This document shows, piece after piece, positions 8,925 to 16,309 of a stretch of 16,892 nt of DNA; positions within the stretch are counted from its first letter, which is position 1, and every line of letters starts with the position of its first letter. This stretch comes from Chloroflexota bacterium (lineage in GTDB: Bacteria; Chloroflexota; Anaerolineae; UBA3071), in assembly GCA_014383605.1 (NCBI GenBank), contig JACNHM010000367.1, positions 1-16,892 on the forward strand. The letters run 5' to 3'. A program made the position numbers and the translations under genes. Under the pieces are notes generated by a model. That model was given only the letters and a program-made list of their open reading frames with translations, did no database searches and had not been told where the DNA came from.

Positions 8925-8996
8925 CTCGTAGTGACGACTTTAGTCGTTTGCGAGCTGAAAAGAGCGACCGAAGTCGCACCTACGAACCCACATTTG
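8925..8996. repeat. Palindromic element between the two adaptor genes
   Basis: The outer ends CTCGTAGTGACGACT and the reverse complement of AGTCGCACCTACGAA form an imperfect inverted repeat. Inside are two small hairpins, ACGACT-TT-AGTCGT and GCGAC-CGAA-GTCGC. The element fills most of the 136-nt spacer. This nested layout (outer arms, two inner hairpins) resembles that of the element at 835-943, but the sequences are not related. Confidence 0.65.
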
Positions 8997-9000
8997 CCTA

Positions 9001-10662
9001 CTACTGGCGAGGAGGCTGCTGACCGCCTGGCTGGCCTCCGCCCATCAGTCCGCGTATGGCGCCGAAACCGAACTCGGTCGAGTCACTGGCCTGTAACTGA
9101 ACGACGACCTGGTCGCCCTCGTTCAGCCCGCGCACGATCTCCGTGTACAGGCCATCGCTCAGACCCACCTCCACCGGCACCGCCTGCGGCGCGGCCTGGG
9201 GATCTCTGTCCGGCACCAGCACCTGGTAGAACCCACCCACGTTCTGCAGAGCCATCGCCGGCACCAGCAGCGCGTCCTGCACCTGACCCACCTGGATGGC
9301 CACGTTGGCCGTCATGCCCACCAGCAAGGGCAACTCCTCCGCACCCTGCAACAAAACCGGCACCTCGTACACCATCACGCCCCCTTGCAGCGTGCCCTGC
9401 AGCGGCACCGCCAGCACCTGCCCGCGGAGTTGCTGGCCGAGAAAGGCATCGAAGGTGATCACCGCGGCCTGGCCCACCTCTATCTGGCGGATCGTCGTCT
9501 CGTCCACCAAAGCCCGCACCTGCAGGCTGTCCAGGTTGGCGATGGTCAGAATGCGGCTGTTGCTGTTGACCAGATCACCCCACTCGGCGCCCGTGTCCAG
9601 CACTGTGCCGGCGAACGGCGCGCGGATGGTGGCGGCTTGCAGGTCTGCCTCGGCCACGGCCACGGCCAATCGCCGCTTGTCCACCGTCGCCCGGGCGGCG
9701 GCCAGCTTCACCGCGTCCACGCCCTCATCCAACTCGGAGCGCTTTTCCTGTGCTGCGGCCAGGGCCACCTCGGCCTCGGCGATAGCCATCTTGGCCCTGG
9801 CCAGGTCCAGATCGTCCACCCCCGCCTGGGCCTCGGCCAGCGCGTCCTGCGCTGCCTGCAGATTCTCTTCTGCCCGCCATACTCGCGTGCGCGCATTCAG
9901 CAGGCTGATCTCGGCCTGCGTTTCGGCCCTGGCCACGGCATCCCGGGCGTCCAACAGCACATTGTAGGCGGTCCGCAAGCGGTCCTGGTAGTAGGCGTCG
10001 GAATAGGTCTCGTTGGCCAGCCGGGTGTATTCCGCCGAGCGCTCTGCTTCCTGTTCCCGCAGATCGTACAACTTGTCGGCGGTGGTGCTGTCGGCCTCCA
10101 GGTCACTCAGGTCGGCCTGGGCCTCCACCAGATCCAGCCTGGCGCCGGCCACGTCGGATTGCAGGTCGGCGATGTCGGGGTCGAGCAGATCGTCCAGATC
10201 TTCCTGCGCCTGCCGCACATTGAGCCGGGCGCGGGCGATGGCCAGGTCGGCCTGGGCGATTTCCAGCTCAGTGGCCGGAGTTTGCAGGTCGGCCAGCACT
10301 TCTTCGGCTTCCTGCAGATCGCTCTTGGCCTGGTCGAGCGCCTGCTGATAGGGCGATGGATCAATGGTGGCCAGCGGTTGTCCTGCCTGGACGACGTGGC
10401 CGGCTTCGACGTCCAACGTCAGCAAGGTCGTGGTGCCCGAGGCGCGGTCGAAATAGAGGTCCTCTTGCTGCACGGCGTACAGCTCGCCCACCACGCTGAG
10501 GCTGGCGCTGAGGTCGCCCCGCTGCACCGCCACCACCTGACTGAAGCCGTCGCTGGCGGCGTCGGCCATCGGCGCAAGACGGGTCTGATAGAGCCAGAAC
10601 CCGCCTCCGCCCACAGCGGCCACGACCACCAGGATGGCCAACACGCGTATCACTGTTTTCAT
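9001..10662 (-). CDS. HlyD/MacA-family periplasmic adaptor (first copy)
   Basis: A 553-residue membrane-fusion protein, the same length as the next gene's product. The membrane anchor is at about 4-25. The first barrel-sandwich half is at 86-101 (AGHVVQAGQPLATIDP), a very long helical hairpin at about 104-345, and the second half at 345-375 (IRAPFAGTVLDTG). The beta-barrel lies at about 378-455 and the membrane-proximal domain at 460-525, followed by a Gly/Gln/Pro-rich tail. It and the second copy share WLYQTR-AP after the anchor and nearly identical C-terminal halves. The ATG follows a GGGAGGAAA site that overlaps the stop of the upstream DUF5666 gene. The two may form a mixed adaptor ring or serve different partners; the sequence does not decide. 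Confidence 0.92.
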   Translation of the reverse strand: MKTVIRVLAILVVVAAVGGGGFWLYQTRLAPMADAASDGFSQVVAVQRGDLSASLSVVGELYAVQQEDLYFDRASGTTTLLTLDVEAGHVVQAGQPLATIDPSPYQQALDQAKSDLQEAEEVLADLQTPATELEIAQADLAIARARLNVRQAQEDLDDLLDPDIADLQSDVAGARLDLVEAQADLSDLEADSTTADKLYDLREQEAERSAEYTRLANETYSDAYYQDRLRTAYNVLLDARDAVARAETQAEISLLNARTRVWRAEENLQAAQDALAEAQAGVDDLDLARAKMAIAEAEVALAAAQEKRSELDEGVDAVKLAAARATVDKRRLAVAVAEADLQAATIRAPFAGTVLDTGAEWGDLVNSNSRILTIANLDSLQVRALVDETTIRQIEVGQAAVITFDAFLGQQLRGQVLAVPLQGTLQGGVMVYEVPVLLQGAEELPLLVGMTANVAIQVGQVQDALLVPAMALQNVGGFYQVLVPDRDPQAAPQAVPVEVGLSDGLYTEIVRGLNEGDQVVVQLQASDSTEFGFGAIRGLMGGGQPGGQQPPRQ

Positions 10663-10677
10663 GGTGCTTTTTCCTCC

Positions 10678-11187
10678 CTACTGCGAACCCCCTGTGCCGG
10701 CACCGCCTGGAGCGAAGCGCCCCGCCGGCGCCACTTGTATGGAGCGCGCCGTGATGGTCCCGTCCTCGTTCTCGCTGCCGGAGACGACCACCTGTTCACC
10801 CGGTTCGAGCTCGGCGGCCGTCACCGAGGCATACTTCTCGATCAGCGTGGTCTCCGTGACCTGGACGCGGGTCTGCTGATCGCTGAAGTCGGTGATAATG
10901 AGGGTGTCGCCGCTGATCTCCTCGATCAGACCGACGAGGCCGCCACCTTGCGCACCTTGCGCACCTTGCCCGCCGAAGCGACCAACCCCCCCCTGGCCAG
11001 GTTGCAGTTGCTGAGCGTCGGCGCCCGCCTGATCACCCTGGGCGAACTGGGCCAAACGATCCCGAAACGCTTCCGGCACAGAAGCTTCCGCTTGTTGCTT
11101 GCCGTAGAGCGTGCCGCCGTAGAAACTGCCGGCGACCAGGATCAGTACGACGACGACACCAAGACCTACACGCAGTGTCCGGTTCAT
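10678..11187 (-). CDS. Membrane-anchored DUF5666-like protein
   Basis: A 169-residue protein. One membrane helix (about 7-26) is followed by a charged segment and a Gly/Gln-rich linker (about 60-83). A small beta-rich domain (84-152) carries GLVGLIEEISGDTLIITD and a later EPGEQVVVSG strand pair, which matches the DUF5666 pattern of an OB-like extracytoplasmic domain. The C-terminal tail is again glycine-rich. The ATG at 11187 is preferred to one seven codons upstream because a strong AAGGAGGTG site lies eight bases before it. DUF5666 proteins are often found beside adaptor and ABC genes in Chloroflexota, but their role is unknown. It sits between the ATPase gene and the adaptors in what looks like one transcript. 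Confidence 0.8.
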   Translation of the reverse strand: MNRTLRVGLGVVVVLILVAGSFYGGTLYGKQQAEASVPEAFRDRLAQFAQGDQAGADAQQLQPGQGGVGRFGGQGAQGAQGGGLVGLIEEISGDTLIITDFSDQQTRVQVTETTLIEKYASVTAAELEPGEQVVVSGSENEDGTITARSIQVAPAGRFAPGGAGTGGSQ

Positions 11188-11217
11188 GTGAGAACACCTC
11201 CTTGTCAATTTGCCTGT

Positions 11218-12012
<795 letters not shown>

Positions 12013-12033
12013 AAGATGAACCTCCTGAGAACT

Positions 12034-12077
12034 GGGCATGGTTCAGACCAGTTTCCTGACAAAAATGAACCATGCCC
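12034..12077. promoter_or_regulatory. 12-bp perfect inverted repeat upstream of the exporter operon
   Basis: GGGCATGGTTCA (12034-12045) and TGAACCATGCCC (12066-12077) pair perfectly around a 20-nt loop. It fills the spacer between the tandem-module gene (stop at 12079) and the ATPase ribosome binding site. On the minus strand no T-run follows, so a read-through attenuator, an operator or a dispersed palindrome are all possible. A separate promoter for the exporter operon is not evident. Confidence 0.6.
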
Positions 12078-12078
12078 T

Positions 12079-13290
12079 TTATTCTAACTTATCTACCTCA
12101 GCCTGCAGGTCTGTCTTGATCCCCCCGAAGGACAGCCCATTCTCGGTGCAGTAATCCCGCACCAGCATCAAGCGGTTGGGGATTTCGCCGCCAATGATGG
12201 CCTCGATCTGTTCAACAGGCACGCCCCAGTCCAGCAGGTCGGCAAAGTTTGTCTGACCAGCTACGATCATTTCATCTTCTGCCTCACCCTCTGCTTCCTC
12301 GCCGGATTGCGGCTCATCTTCCGGCGGGCTGTATTCCACTGATTCCAGCTCAATGGTGTACGCATCCAGGTAGGCAATCTGCTCTGCGGTCAGGTCAGCG
12401 TGGCTCTTCAAAATGTCCACCGCCGGGCGCAGCAGATAGGTGTCTTCCTCATCATGCTCCAACTCGTATGGCAGGCCCGTGTAGAGTGCCACGAACCATT
12501 TCATCGAGCCGTTTCCGATCTCTTCCTCCCCCTCAAATTCGGGGTAGATGGTTTCAAAGTCTTGGTTCTGGAAGGTAGCCGGATCGACTTCTGCTGGCAG
12601 GGCAAAAGCACGACTCAGTGTCTCCAGGGGGATGTCGAACAATTCGCTGATCTCGCCAAACCGGTGATTGCCGCGGATGTCAGCGGGAGTACTCGTTCCG
12701 GCACCTTGACCAGCTACGATCATTTCATCTTCTGCCTCACCCTCTGCTTCCTCGCCGGATTGCGGCTCATCTTCCGGCGGGCTGTATTCCACTGATTCCA
12801 GCTCAATGGTGTACGCATCCAGGTAGGCAATCTGCTCTGCGGTCAGGTCAGCGTGGCTCTTCAAAATGTCCACCGCCGGGCGCAGCAGATAGGTGTCTTC
12901 CTCATCATGCTCCAACTCGTATGGCAGGCCCGTGTAGAGTGCCACGAACCATTTCATCGAGCCGTTTCCGATCTCTTCCTCCCCCTCAAATTCGGGGTAG
13001 ATGGTTTCAAAGTCTTGGTTCTGGAAGGTAGCCGGATCGACTTCTGCTGGCAGGGCAAAAGCACGACTCAGTGTCTCCAGGGGGATGTCGAACAATGTGC
13101 TGATTTCGCCAAACCGGTAATTGCCGCGGATGTCAGCGGGAGTACTCGTTCCGGCACCTTGACCAGCCAGGATTCTAGCGGGAGTCCCGGACGATTTGGT
13201 TCCCCACAACCCCAAAGCGGACGCCCCCATAATCCCTCCGAATATCACGATAGCGATGACGACACCTAGAGTTCTCGAGCGCATTTTCAT
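12079..13290 (-). CDS. Membrane-anchored protein of two near-identical 151-residue modules
   Basis: A 403-residue protein of unknown function. A membrane anchor (about 8-28) precedes module 1 (42-192) and module 2 (193-343). The modules differ only at Tyr58/His209 and Thr65/Glu216. Each has an RFGEIS-LFDIPLETLSRAF segment, a WFVALYTGLPYELE segment, a helical LTAEQIAYLDAYTIEL part and an acidic Pro/Glu/Gly-rich linker. The C-terminal part (344-403) differs: it has FADLLDWGVPVEQIEAIIGG and VRDYCTENGLSFGGIK and looks like a shorter relative of the first segment. I recall similar C-terminal segments beside NapH-like proteins in other anaerobes, without being able to name the family. The ATG overlaps the upstream stop (TAATG) and has GAGGAGG six bases before it, so it is translationally coupled to the NapH-like gene. 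Confidence 0.8.
   Translation of the reverse strand: MKMRSRTLGVVIAIVIFGGIMGASALGLWGTKSSGTPARILAGQGAGTSTPADIRGNYRFGEISTLFDIPLETLSRAFALPAEVDPATFQNQDFETIYPEFEGEEEIGNGSMKWFVALYTGLPYELEHDEEDTYLLRPAVDILKSHADLTAEQIAYLDAYTIELESVEYSPPEDEPQSGEEAEGEAEDEMIVAGQGAGTSTPADIRGNHRFGEISELFDIPLETLSRAFALPAEVDPATFQNQDFETIYPEFEGEEEIGNGSMKWFVALYTGLPYELEHDEEDTYLLRPAVDILKSHADLTAEQIAYLDAYTIELESVEYSPPEDEPQSGEEAEGEAEDEMIVAGQTNFADLLDWGVPVEQIEAIIGGEIPNRLMLVRDYCTENGLSFGGIKTDLQAEVDKLE
12254..13159. repeat. Two tandem 453-bp repeats within the coding region
   Basis: Positions 12254-12706 and 12707-13159 are aligned copies with four differences that I can find, all inside 12644-12666 (and the matching 13097-13119). Each copy begins TGACCAGC, and the same octamer follows the second copy at 13160. 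The period is 151 codons, so the reading frame is kept. Confidence 0.9.
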
Positions 13291-14120
13291 TATCGGCCTC
13301 CTCTAGTTGCAAAAACTACAGTATTCTCAACAGGACAGATCGCCTCGGATGTGCATTCCAGGCAACCAATACACTGGTGATCCCGCACCACATCTACAGC
13401 GTGTACGGGGATGTTCATGGGGCAATCACGACTGCAAAGATTACACAACTTGCACTCCGATTCCCGCCGACGGATGGAGAAAATGCTGAACAGGTTGGTG
13501 ATCCCCAGCACGGCCCCGTAGGGACAGACATACTTGCACCAGGGACGCTCCACCACCAAAGAAGCCAGCAGCGTGATCCCCAGCACCACCAGTCCTGTGA
13601 TGGCGACCTCCCCAGTCCAGAAGTTAAACAAGGCATAGTAGGGGTCGATATCACCGAAGGCCAGCTTCCCCGTCATGGCGGTCATATAGAGTACCCAGGC
13701 CAGCATGATGTAGCGCAGATAGCGCAAGTACCGGTCAATGCGGTGAGGGATGAAGTGGTTGTAGCGTTTCTTGAAGAGCCGCTTGCCCAGCTTACCGACC
13801 CACTCCTGGACGCTCCCCAGCGGGCACACCCAGCCGCAGAAGACCGAACCGAACAGAAAAGCCAGAATGAACACCAGAATCATCAAGATGAAAGAAGATT
13901 CGTGGATTTTCTGTGTGAAGGTGCCCACCGCGGCAAGCTGATAGAGGGATACCACGCCCCCAAAGGGGCAAACAGCGTGCAGCGAAGCGTTGGACAGCAG
14001 CGGGATCGCCATCCCGCTATCATCCAGGGTGTGATTGACCGCAATCAAGGCGATCAGCACAAAGAAAAAAATCTGCAACACCGTCCGGGGCCGAACCTGA
14101 TTCGTGCGAGATCGTTTCAT
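13290..14120 (-). CDS. NapH/CcoG-like polyferredoxin membrane protein
   Basis: A 276-residue iron-sulfur membrane protein. Membrane helices lie at about 13-30, 74-94, 133-150 and 170-191. The membrane part carries HAVCPFGG (Cys51) and the two typical motifs CGWVCPLG (Cys95, Cys99) and CKYVCPYGA (Cys195, Cys199). A cytoplasmic ferredoxin-like end has Cys223-226-229-233 followed by Pro, and Cys250-253-256-262 followed by Pro; the last spacing is five residues instead of three. This is the NapH/NosR/CcoG pattern of proteins that pass electrons between the quinone pool and a partner. No nitrate, nitrous oxide or cytochrome oxidase gene is nearby, so the partner is unknown. The ATG at 14120 is chosen because AGGAGG lies six bases upstream; an ATG two codons earlier abuts that site. 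Promoter module A lies about 240 nt upstream. Confidence 0.92.
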   Translation of the reverse strand: MKRSRTNQVRPRTVLQIFFFVLIALIAVNHTLDDSGMAIPLLSNASLHAVCPFGGVVSLYQLAAVGTFTQKIHESSFILMILVFILAFLFGSVFCGWVCPLGSVQEWVGKLGKRLFKKRYNHFIPHRIDRYLRYLRYIMLAWVLYMTAMTGKLAFGDIDPYYALFNFWTGEVAITGLVVLGITLLASLVVERPWCKYVCPYGAVLGITNLFSIFSIRRRESECKLCNLCSRDCPMNIPVHAVDVVRDHQCIGCLECTSEAICPVENTVVFATRGGR

Positions 14121-14167
14121 AATCATCCTCCTGTCAAAGTAGCTTGATAATGTTGAATTTCAGTTCT

Positions 14168-14218
14168 CTGCTGGCCTCCTGACCAGCAGCAACGGGAACC
14201 GGCGGTCAGGAGACCGCC
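14168..14218. repeat. Paired hairpins in the leader of the NapH-like operon
   Basis: CTGCTGG (14168-14174) pairs with CCAGCAG (14183-14189), and GGCGGTC (14201-14207) pairs with GACCGCC (14212-14218). The loop of the first (CCTCCTGA) is complementary to the GTCAGGAG run of the second over about eight bases, so alternative pairings are possible. It lies in the long leader between module A and the ribosome binding site. Confidence 0.6.
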
Positions 14219-14355
14219 TTGGAACAACAGTGAAACAACAGTTTTGTTGCCTTTTCGCCATCATTATGCTAATCTAACAATGTCAAGGTAGTTAAACAAT
14301 GAAACGGGGGAGCTTCTCCTCCTTTCCTCTTTCCCCTCTTTTCCGTTCTACGCCC

Positions 14356-14412
14356 CCAGTATAGCAGAAAATTGTGGAGATTTTATGAAGACGAGATAGG
14401 AGAATTGTAAAA
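14356..14412 (-). promoter_or_regulatory. Shared promoter/operator module, copy A
   Basis: Written on the plus strand, the copy has CCAGTATAGCA (14356-14366; minus-strand -10 box TATACT), ATTGTGGAGA (from 14371) and GAATTGTAAAA (14402-14412). From the -10 box the offsets are 13 and 44 nt, the same as in copies B and C. The two ATTGT cores are 33 bp apart. There is no consensus -35 box, so an activator is likely. It faces the NapH-like operon, with a leader of about 240 nt. I see no gene between 14121 and 14492. Confidence 0.7.
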
Positions 14413-14492
14413 TCGCAGCACAAACAGAAAGGCTACTCCCTCGCTCAGGAAGCGGCCCTTGGATCCTCTCCACACATGGTGGAACGGGTGCT

Positions 14493-14924
14493 TCAGGGCT
14501 CCGAAACTCGGATCTTGCCCAACAAGACCTCCTGACCACTGAAGCCAACCTTCAGCCGGTCGCCGGTGGCCGGCAGGTACCAGCCGATCTCGATCTCATA
14601 GACGCCCGGCGGCGTTTCCGCTGGCAGGGTCAATCGGTAGTGGTCTTCAATAATCTGCCCCGGCTGCCAGGTCGAGGTGGGCGCCTGACCATCCTGGGGC
14701 TGAGCGTCCTCCTGCGCCCAGATGTGATCCGGCGGCTGCAGCAGATGGGTGAAGACGGTGTAATCTTCCTCCATCGGCGAGAGGAATTGCCAGTAGAGGG
14801 TCAGGTGCAGCGTTTCGCCTGGATGCACCACCCGCCGGTCCAGATAGAAGCCGATCAGGGCGATCTTGCCCTCAAAATCGAAATAGACGGGGTTGGGCAG
14901 CCCGATTGCGCTCTCCGCAGGCAA
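14493..14924 (-). pseudogene. Orphan C-terminal domain of a membrane glycosyltransferase-like protein
   Basis: The frame encodes about 143 residues with a beta-sandwich look: YFDFEGKIALIGFYLD, HPGETLHLTLYWQ, DYTVFTHLL, STWQPGQIIEDHYRLTLP and PPGVYEIEIGWY. From memory this is the soluble C-terminal domain found on many Chloroflexota membrane proteins of the ArnT/PMT-like class. The only start is a TTG without a ribosome binding site. Upstream in the same frame is a hydrophobic stretch (SALAWLALSLP) that looks like the end of a last membrane helix, then a stop before any plausible start. The long membrane part is absent, so I read this as a 5'-truncated remnant. It could instead be a small secreted protein if the TTG is used. 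Confidence 0.65.
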
Positions 14925-14984
14925 GACAGAGCCAGCCAGGCCAGAGCCGACAGTCCGGCCCGATCACCCCGTCCCCCAAAGAAA

Positions 14985-15009
14985 CGAGGCGGGGGTTATC
15001 CCCGCCTCG
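14985..15009 (-). terminator. Intrinsic terminator of unit B
   Basis: CGAGGCGGGG (14985-14994) and CCCCGCCTCG (15000-15009) form a perfect 10-bp GC stem with a five-base loop. On the minus strand it is followed by TTTCTTT. It would end a transcript started at module B (15285-15357). Confidence 0.7.
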
Positions 15010-15054
15010 TCATCGAATCCTCACTCCGCTCAGGTTTAGCGCTAACGCCTCCCG

Positions 15055-15234
15055 TTACGGCCGGCCTCCGCGGCCCCTGCCTCCATCGCCCCCTCTCTCC
15101 ATCGGCGAGCCGATGATAGCGTCATACGCTTCCCGGCTGAGATACTGGGGCTCATAGATCTCCCCCGTCTCCCTCTCCAGCGTGGGGATATTTACCCCAT
15201 ACGTTGTCTGTCGTTGTGTTGGTCTTGTGATCAA
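15055..15234 (-). CDS. Candidate small protein, 59 residues, start uncertain
   Basis: On the minus strand a frame ending at 15055 reads in part YGVNIPTLERETGEIYEPQY, then LSREAYDAIIGSPMERGGDG and a Gly/Arg-rich end. Its codons are GC-rich in the third position and the residue pattern looks like a real protein. The only start is a TTG at 15234 with a weak AGGGG before it. The frame stays open upstream past 15360 without any ATG or GTG, so this could also be the C-terminal remnant of a longer gene. It lies between module B and the terminator at 14985-15009, which together would give a transcript of about 300 nt. I do not recognise a family. Confidence 0.4.
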   Translation of the reverse strand: MITRPTQRQTTYGVNIPTLERETGEIYEPQYLSREAYDAIIGSPMERGGDGGRGRGGRP

Positions 15235-15284
15235 CGAGCCAGCCCCTGACTCTCTTCTGCAGAGGCTTTGCCCGTTGTCTGCTT

Positions 15285-15357
15285 CCAGTATGGTAGATGA
15301 TTGTGGATCTTCTATGGAGGCGGGGTGGGGGAATTGTAAAATGGGGGAATTGTAAAA
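15285..15357 (-). promoter_or_regulatory. Shared promoter/operator module, copy B
   Basis: Plus-strand landmarks are CCAGTATGGTA (15285-15295; minus-strand -10 box CATACT), ATTGTGGAT (from 15300) and GAATTGTAAAA (15331-15341), with the same 13 and 44 nt offsets as copies A and C. A second GAATTGTAAAA follows at 15347-15357, so this copy has an extra box. The first 24 nt of the leader resemble those of copy C (CTGGAAGC-GA-AA-GGG, then AAAGCC). Confidence 0.7.
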
Positions 15358-15392
15358 AAGGAACGAGGAGCGGACATTGCATCCGCCCCTCG
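15352..15392 (-). terminator. Intrinsic terminator of the secreted helical protein gene
   Basis: On the plus strand CGAGG (15364-15368) and GCGGA (15370-15374) pair with TCCGC (15382-15386) and CCTCG (15388-15392), with one mismatched pair. On the minus strand the stem is followed by TTCCTTTTTTAC. It lies about 30 nt beyond the stop at 15421, and its T-tract runs directly into the outermost GAATTGTAAAA box of module B. Confidence 0.8.
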
Positions 15393-15420
15393 CTATTGGA
15401 AAATACGACTGTCTGCTCGG

Positions 15421-16215
15421 CTACTCAGTCTGAGCAAGTGTACCGTCGAAGCGTCCCTTCCCACCAGGCCCCCGGCCAACAGGCTGCTGGCCGTCCCGCT
15501 GACCACCTCGCCCGAAGCCGAGTGGTTCATCCCGGTAGTCGCCAGAGCCGTGTCTCTCGTCGAAGGGTTCGTTCAGATGCTCAGCCACCTCCTCCGTCAT
15601 GTGAGCCAGCATCTCGTCAGCCTGCTCCTGGGTGATGCGCCCCTCGGCCACCACCTCGTCCAGTCTCTCGGTGCGGACAGCGATGAAGGCATCGGCGATG
15701 GTCTGCGCATTCACGCCCTCCTGTTCCGCCACATCGGCAATACTTCTGCCATCTTCAAGCTCGGCCAGCAGTTCGTCCACTGTGAGGCCGAGTTGGTCAG
15801 CCGCGACACTGATCGGTGAGTTCTCCGGGCCACCTATCCGGCCGCTCATCCGGCCGCCCATCTGGCCGCCGGGGGCGAATGGCATACCCATGAAGCCGAA
15901 GCCGCTTTCCGTCCGCTCCAGAATCTGGTCTGCCTGCTCCTGGGTCAGCACACCCTCGGACACAGCCTGCTCGATCACCTGCTGGCGGGCGGTGTCCATT
16001 ACCGCGCCGTGCTCATCCACGCTGATGCCCAGAACGTCGGCGACGGCCTCGCCCATCCGGCCCCAGAATTCGGTCATCCCGCCGAAACCACGCTCCCAGC
16101 CAGAGGCTCCCTGCTCCACCAGCCCCTGGGCCGAAACCCCGCTGGCCAGACCGACCACGCCCACCAGGGCAATGAGCCCTGCGAACACACCGATACGTTT
16201 CCAATTGCTCTTCAT
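15421..16215 (-). CDS. Secreted helical repeat protein (DUF2680-like)
   Basis: A 264-residue exported protein. The signal peptide (about 1-29) ends in SGVSA-Q. Two related helical segments follow. The first (about 62-103) has LGISVDEHGAVMD and SEGVLTQEQADQILERTE. The second (about 141-213) has LGLTVDELLAELEDG, IADVAEQEGVNAQTI and AEGRITQEQADEMLAHMTE. The repeated EG-TQEQAD signature resembles DUF2680-type envelope proteins. A Gly/Met-rich linker (105-130) and a Gly/Arg-rich tail (233-258) surround the second segment. The ATG at 16215 follows an AAAGGAG site by six bases; a similar site lies just upstream. Module C lies about 95-150 nt upstream, and an intrinsic terminator follows. The function is unknown. 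Confidence 0.82.
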   Translation of the reverse strand: MKSNWKRIGVFAGLIALVGVVGLASGVSAQGLVEQGASGWERGFGGMTEFWGRMGEAVADVLGISVDEHGAVMDTARQQVIEQAVSEGVLTQEQADQILERTESGFGFMGMPFAPGGQMGGRMSGRIGGPENSPISVAADQLGLTVDELLAELEDGRSIADVAEQEGVNAQTIADAFIAVRTERLDEVVAEGRITQEQADEMLAHMTEEVAEHLNEPFDERHGSGDYRDEPLGFGRGGQRDGQQPVGRGPGGKGRFDGTLAQTE

Positions 16216-16309
16216 GTTGTTCTCCTTTTGTTCTCCTTTAGTTTTGTTTTGGTAGTTGTCATCTGCGGGTTGCCCCCGATCATCCCCGGGGCTTTCCCAT
16301 TTTCCGCTT

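Noticed and set aside
12254..13159. Tandem repeats considered as a CRISPR or satellite array
   Set aside because: The 453-bp units keep the reading frame and encode protein modules; there are no spacers.
14263..14286. A perfect TTGACA box (minus strand, 14281-14286) with CATAAT (14263-14268) upstream of the NapH-like gene
   Set aside because: The spacing is only 12 nt (14 nt for the alternative TAATGA), too short for a normal sigma70 promoter. A secondary start cannot be excluded.
15152..15382. A 76-codon minus-strand frame over module B
   Set aside because: It covers the terminator T-tract and promoter module, and its end overlaps the more gene-like frame at 15055-15234 in another phase.
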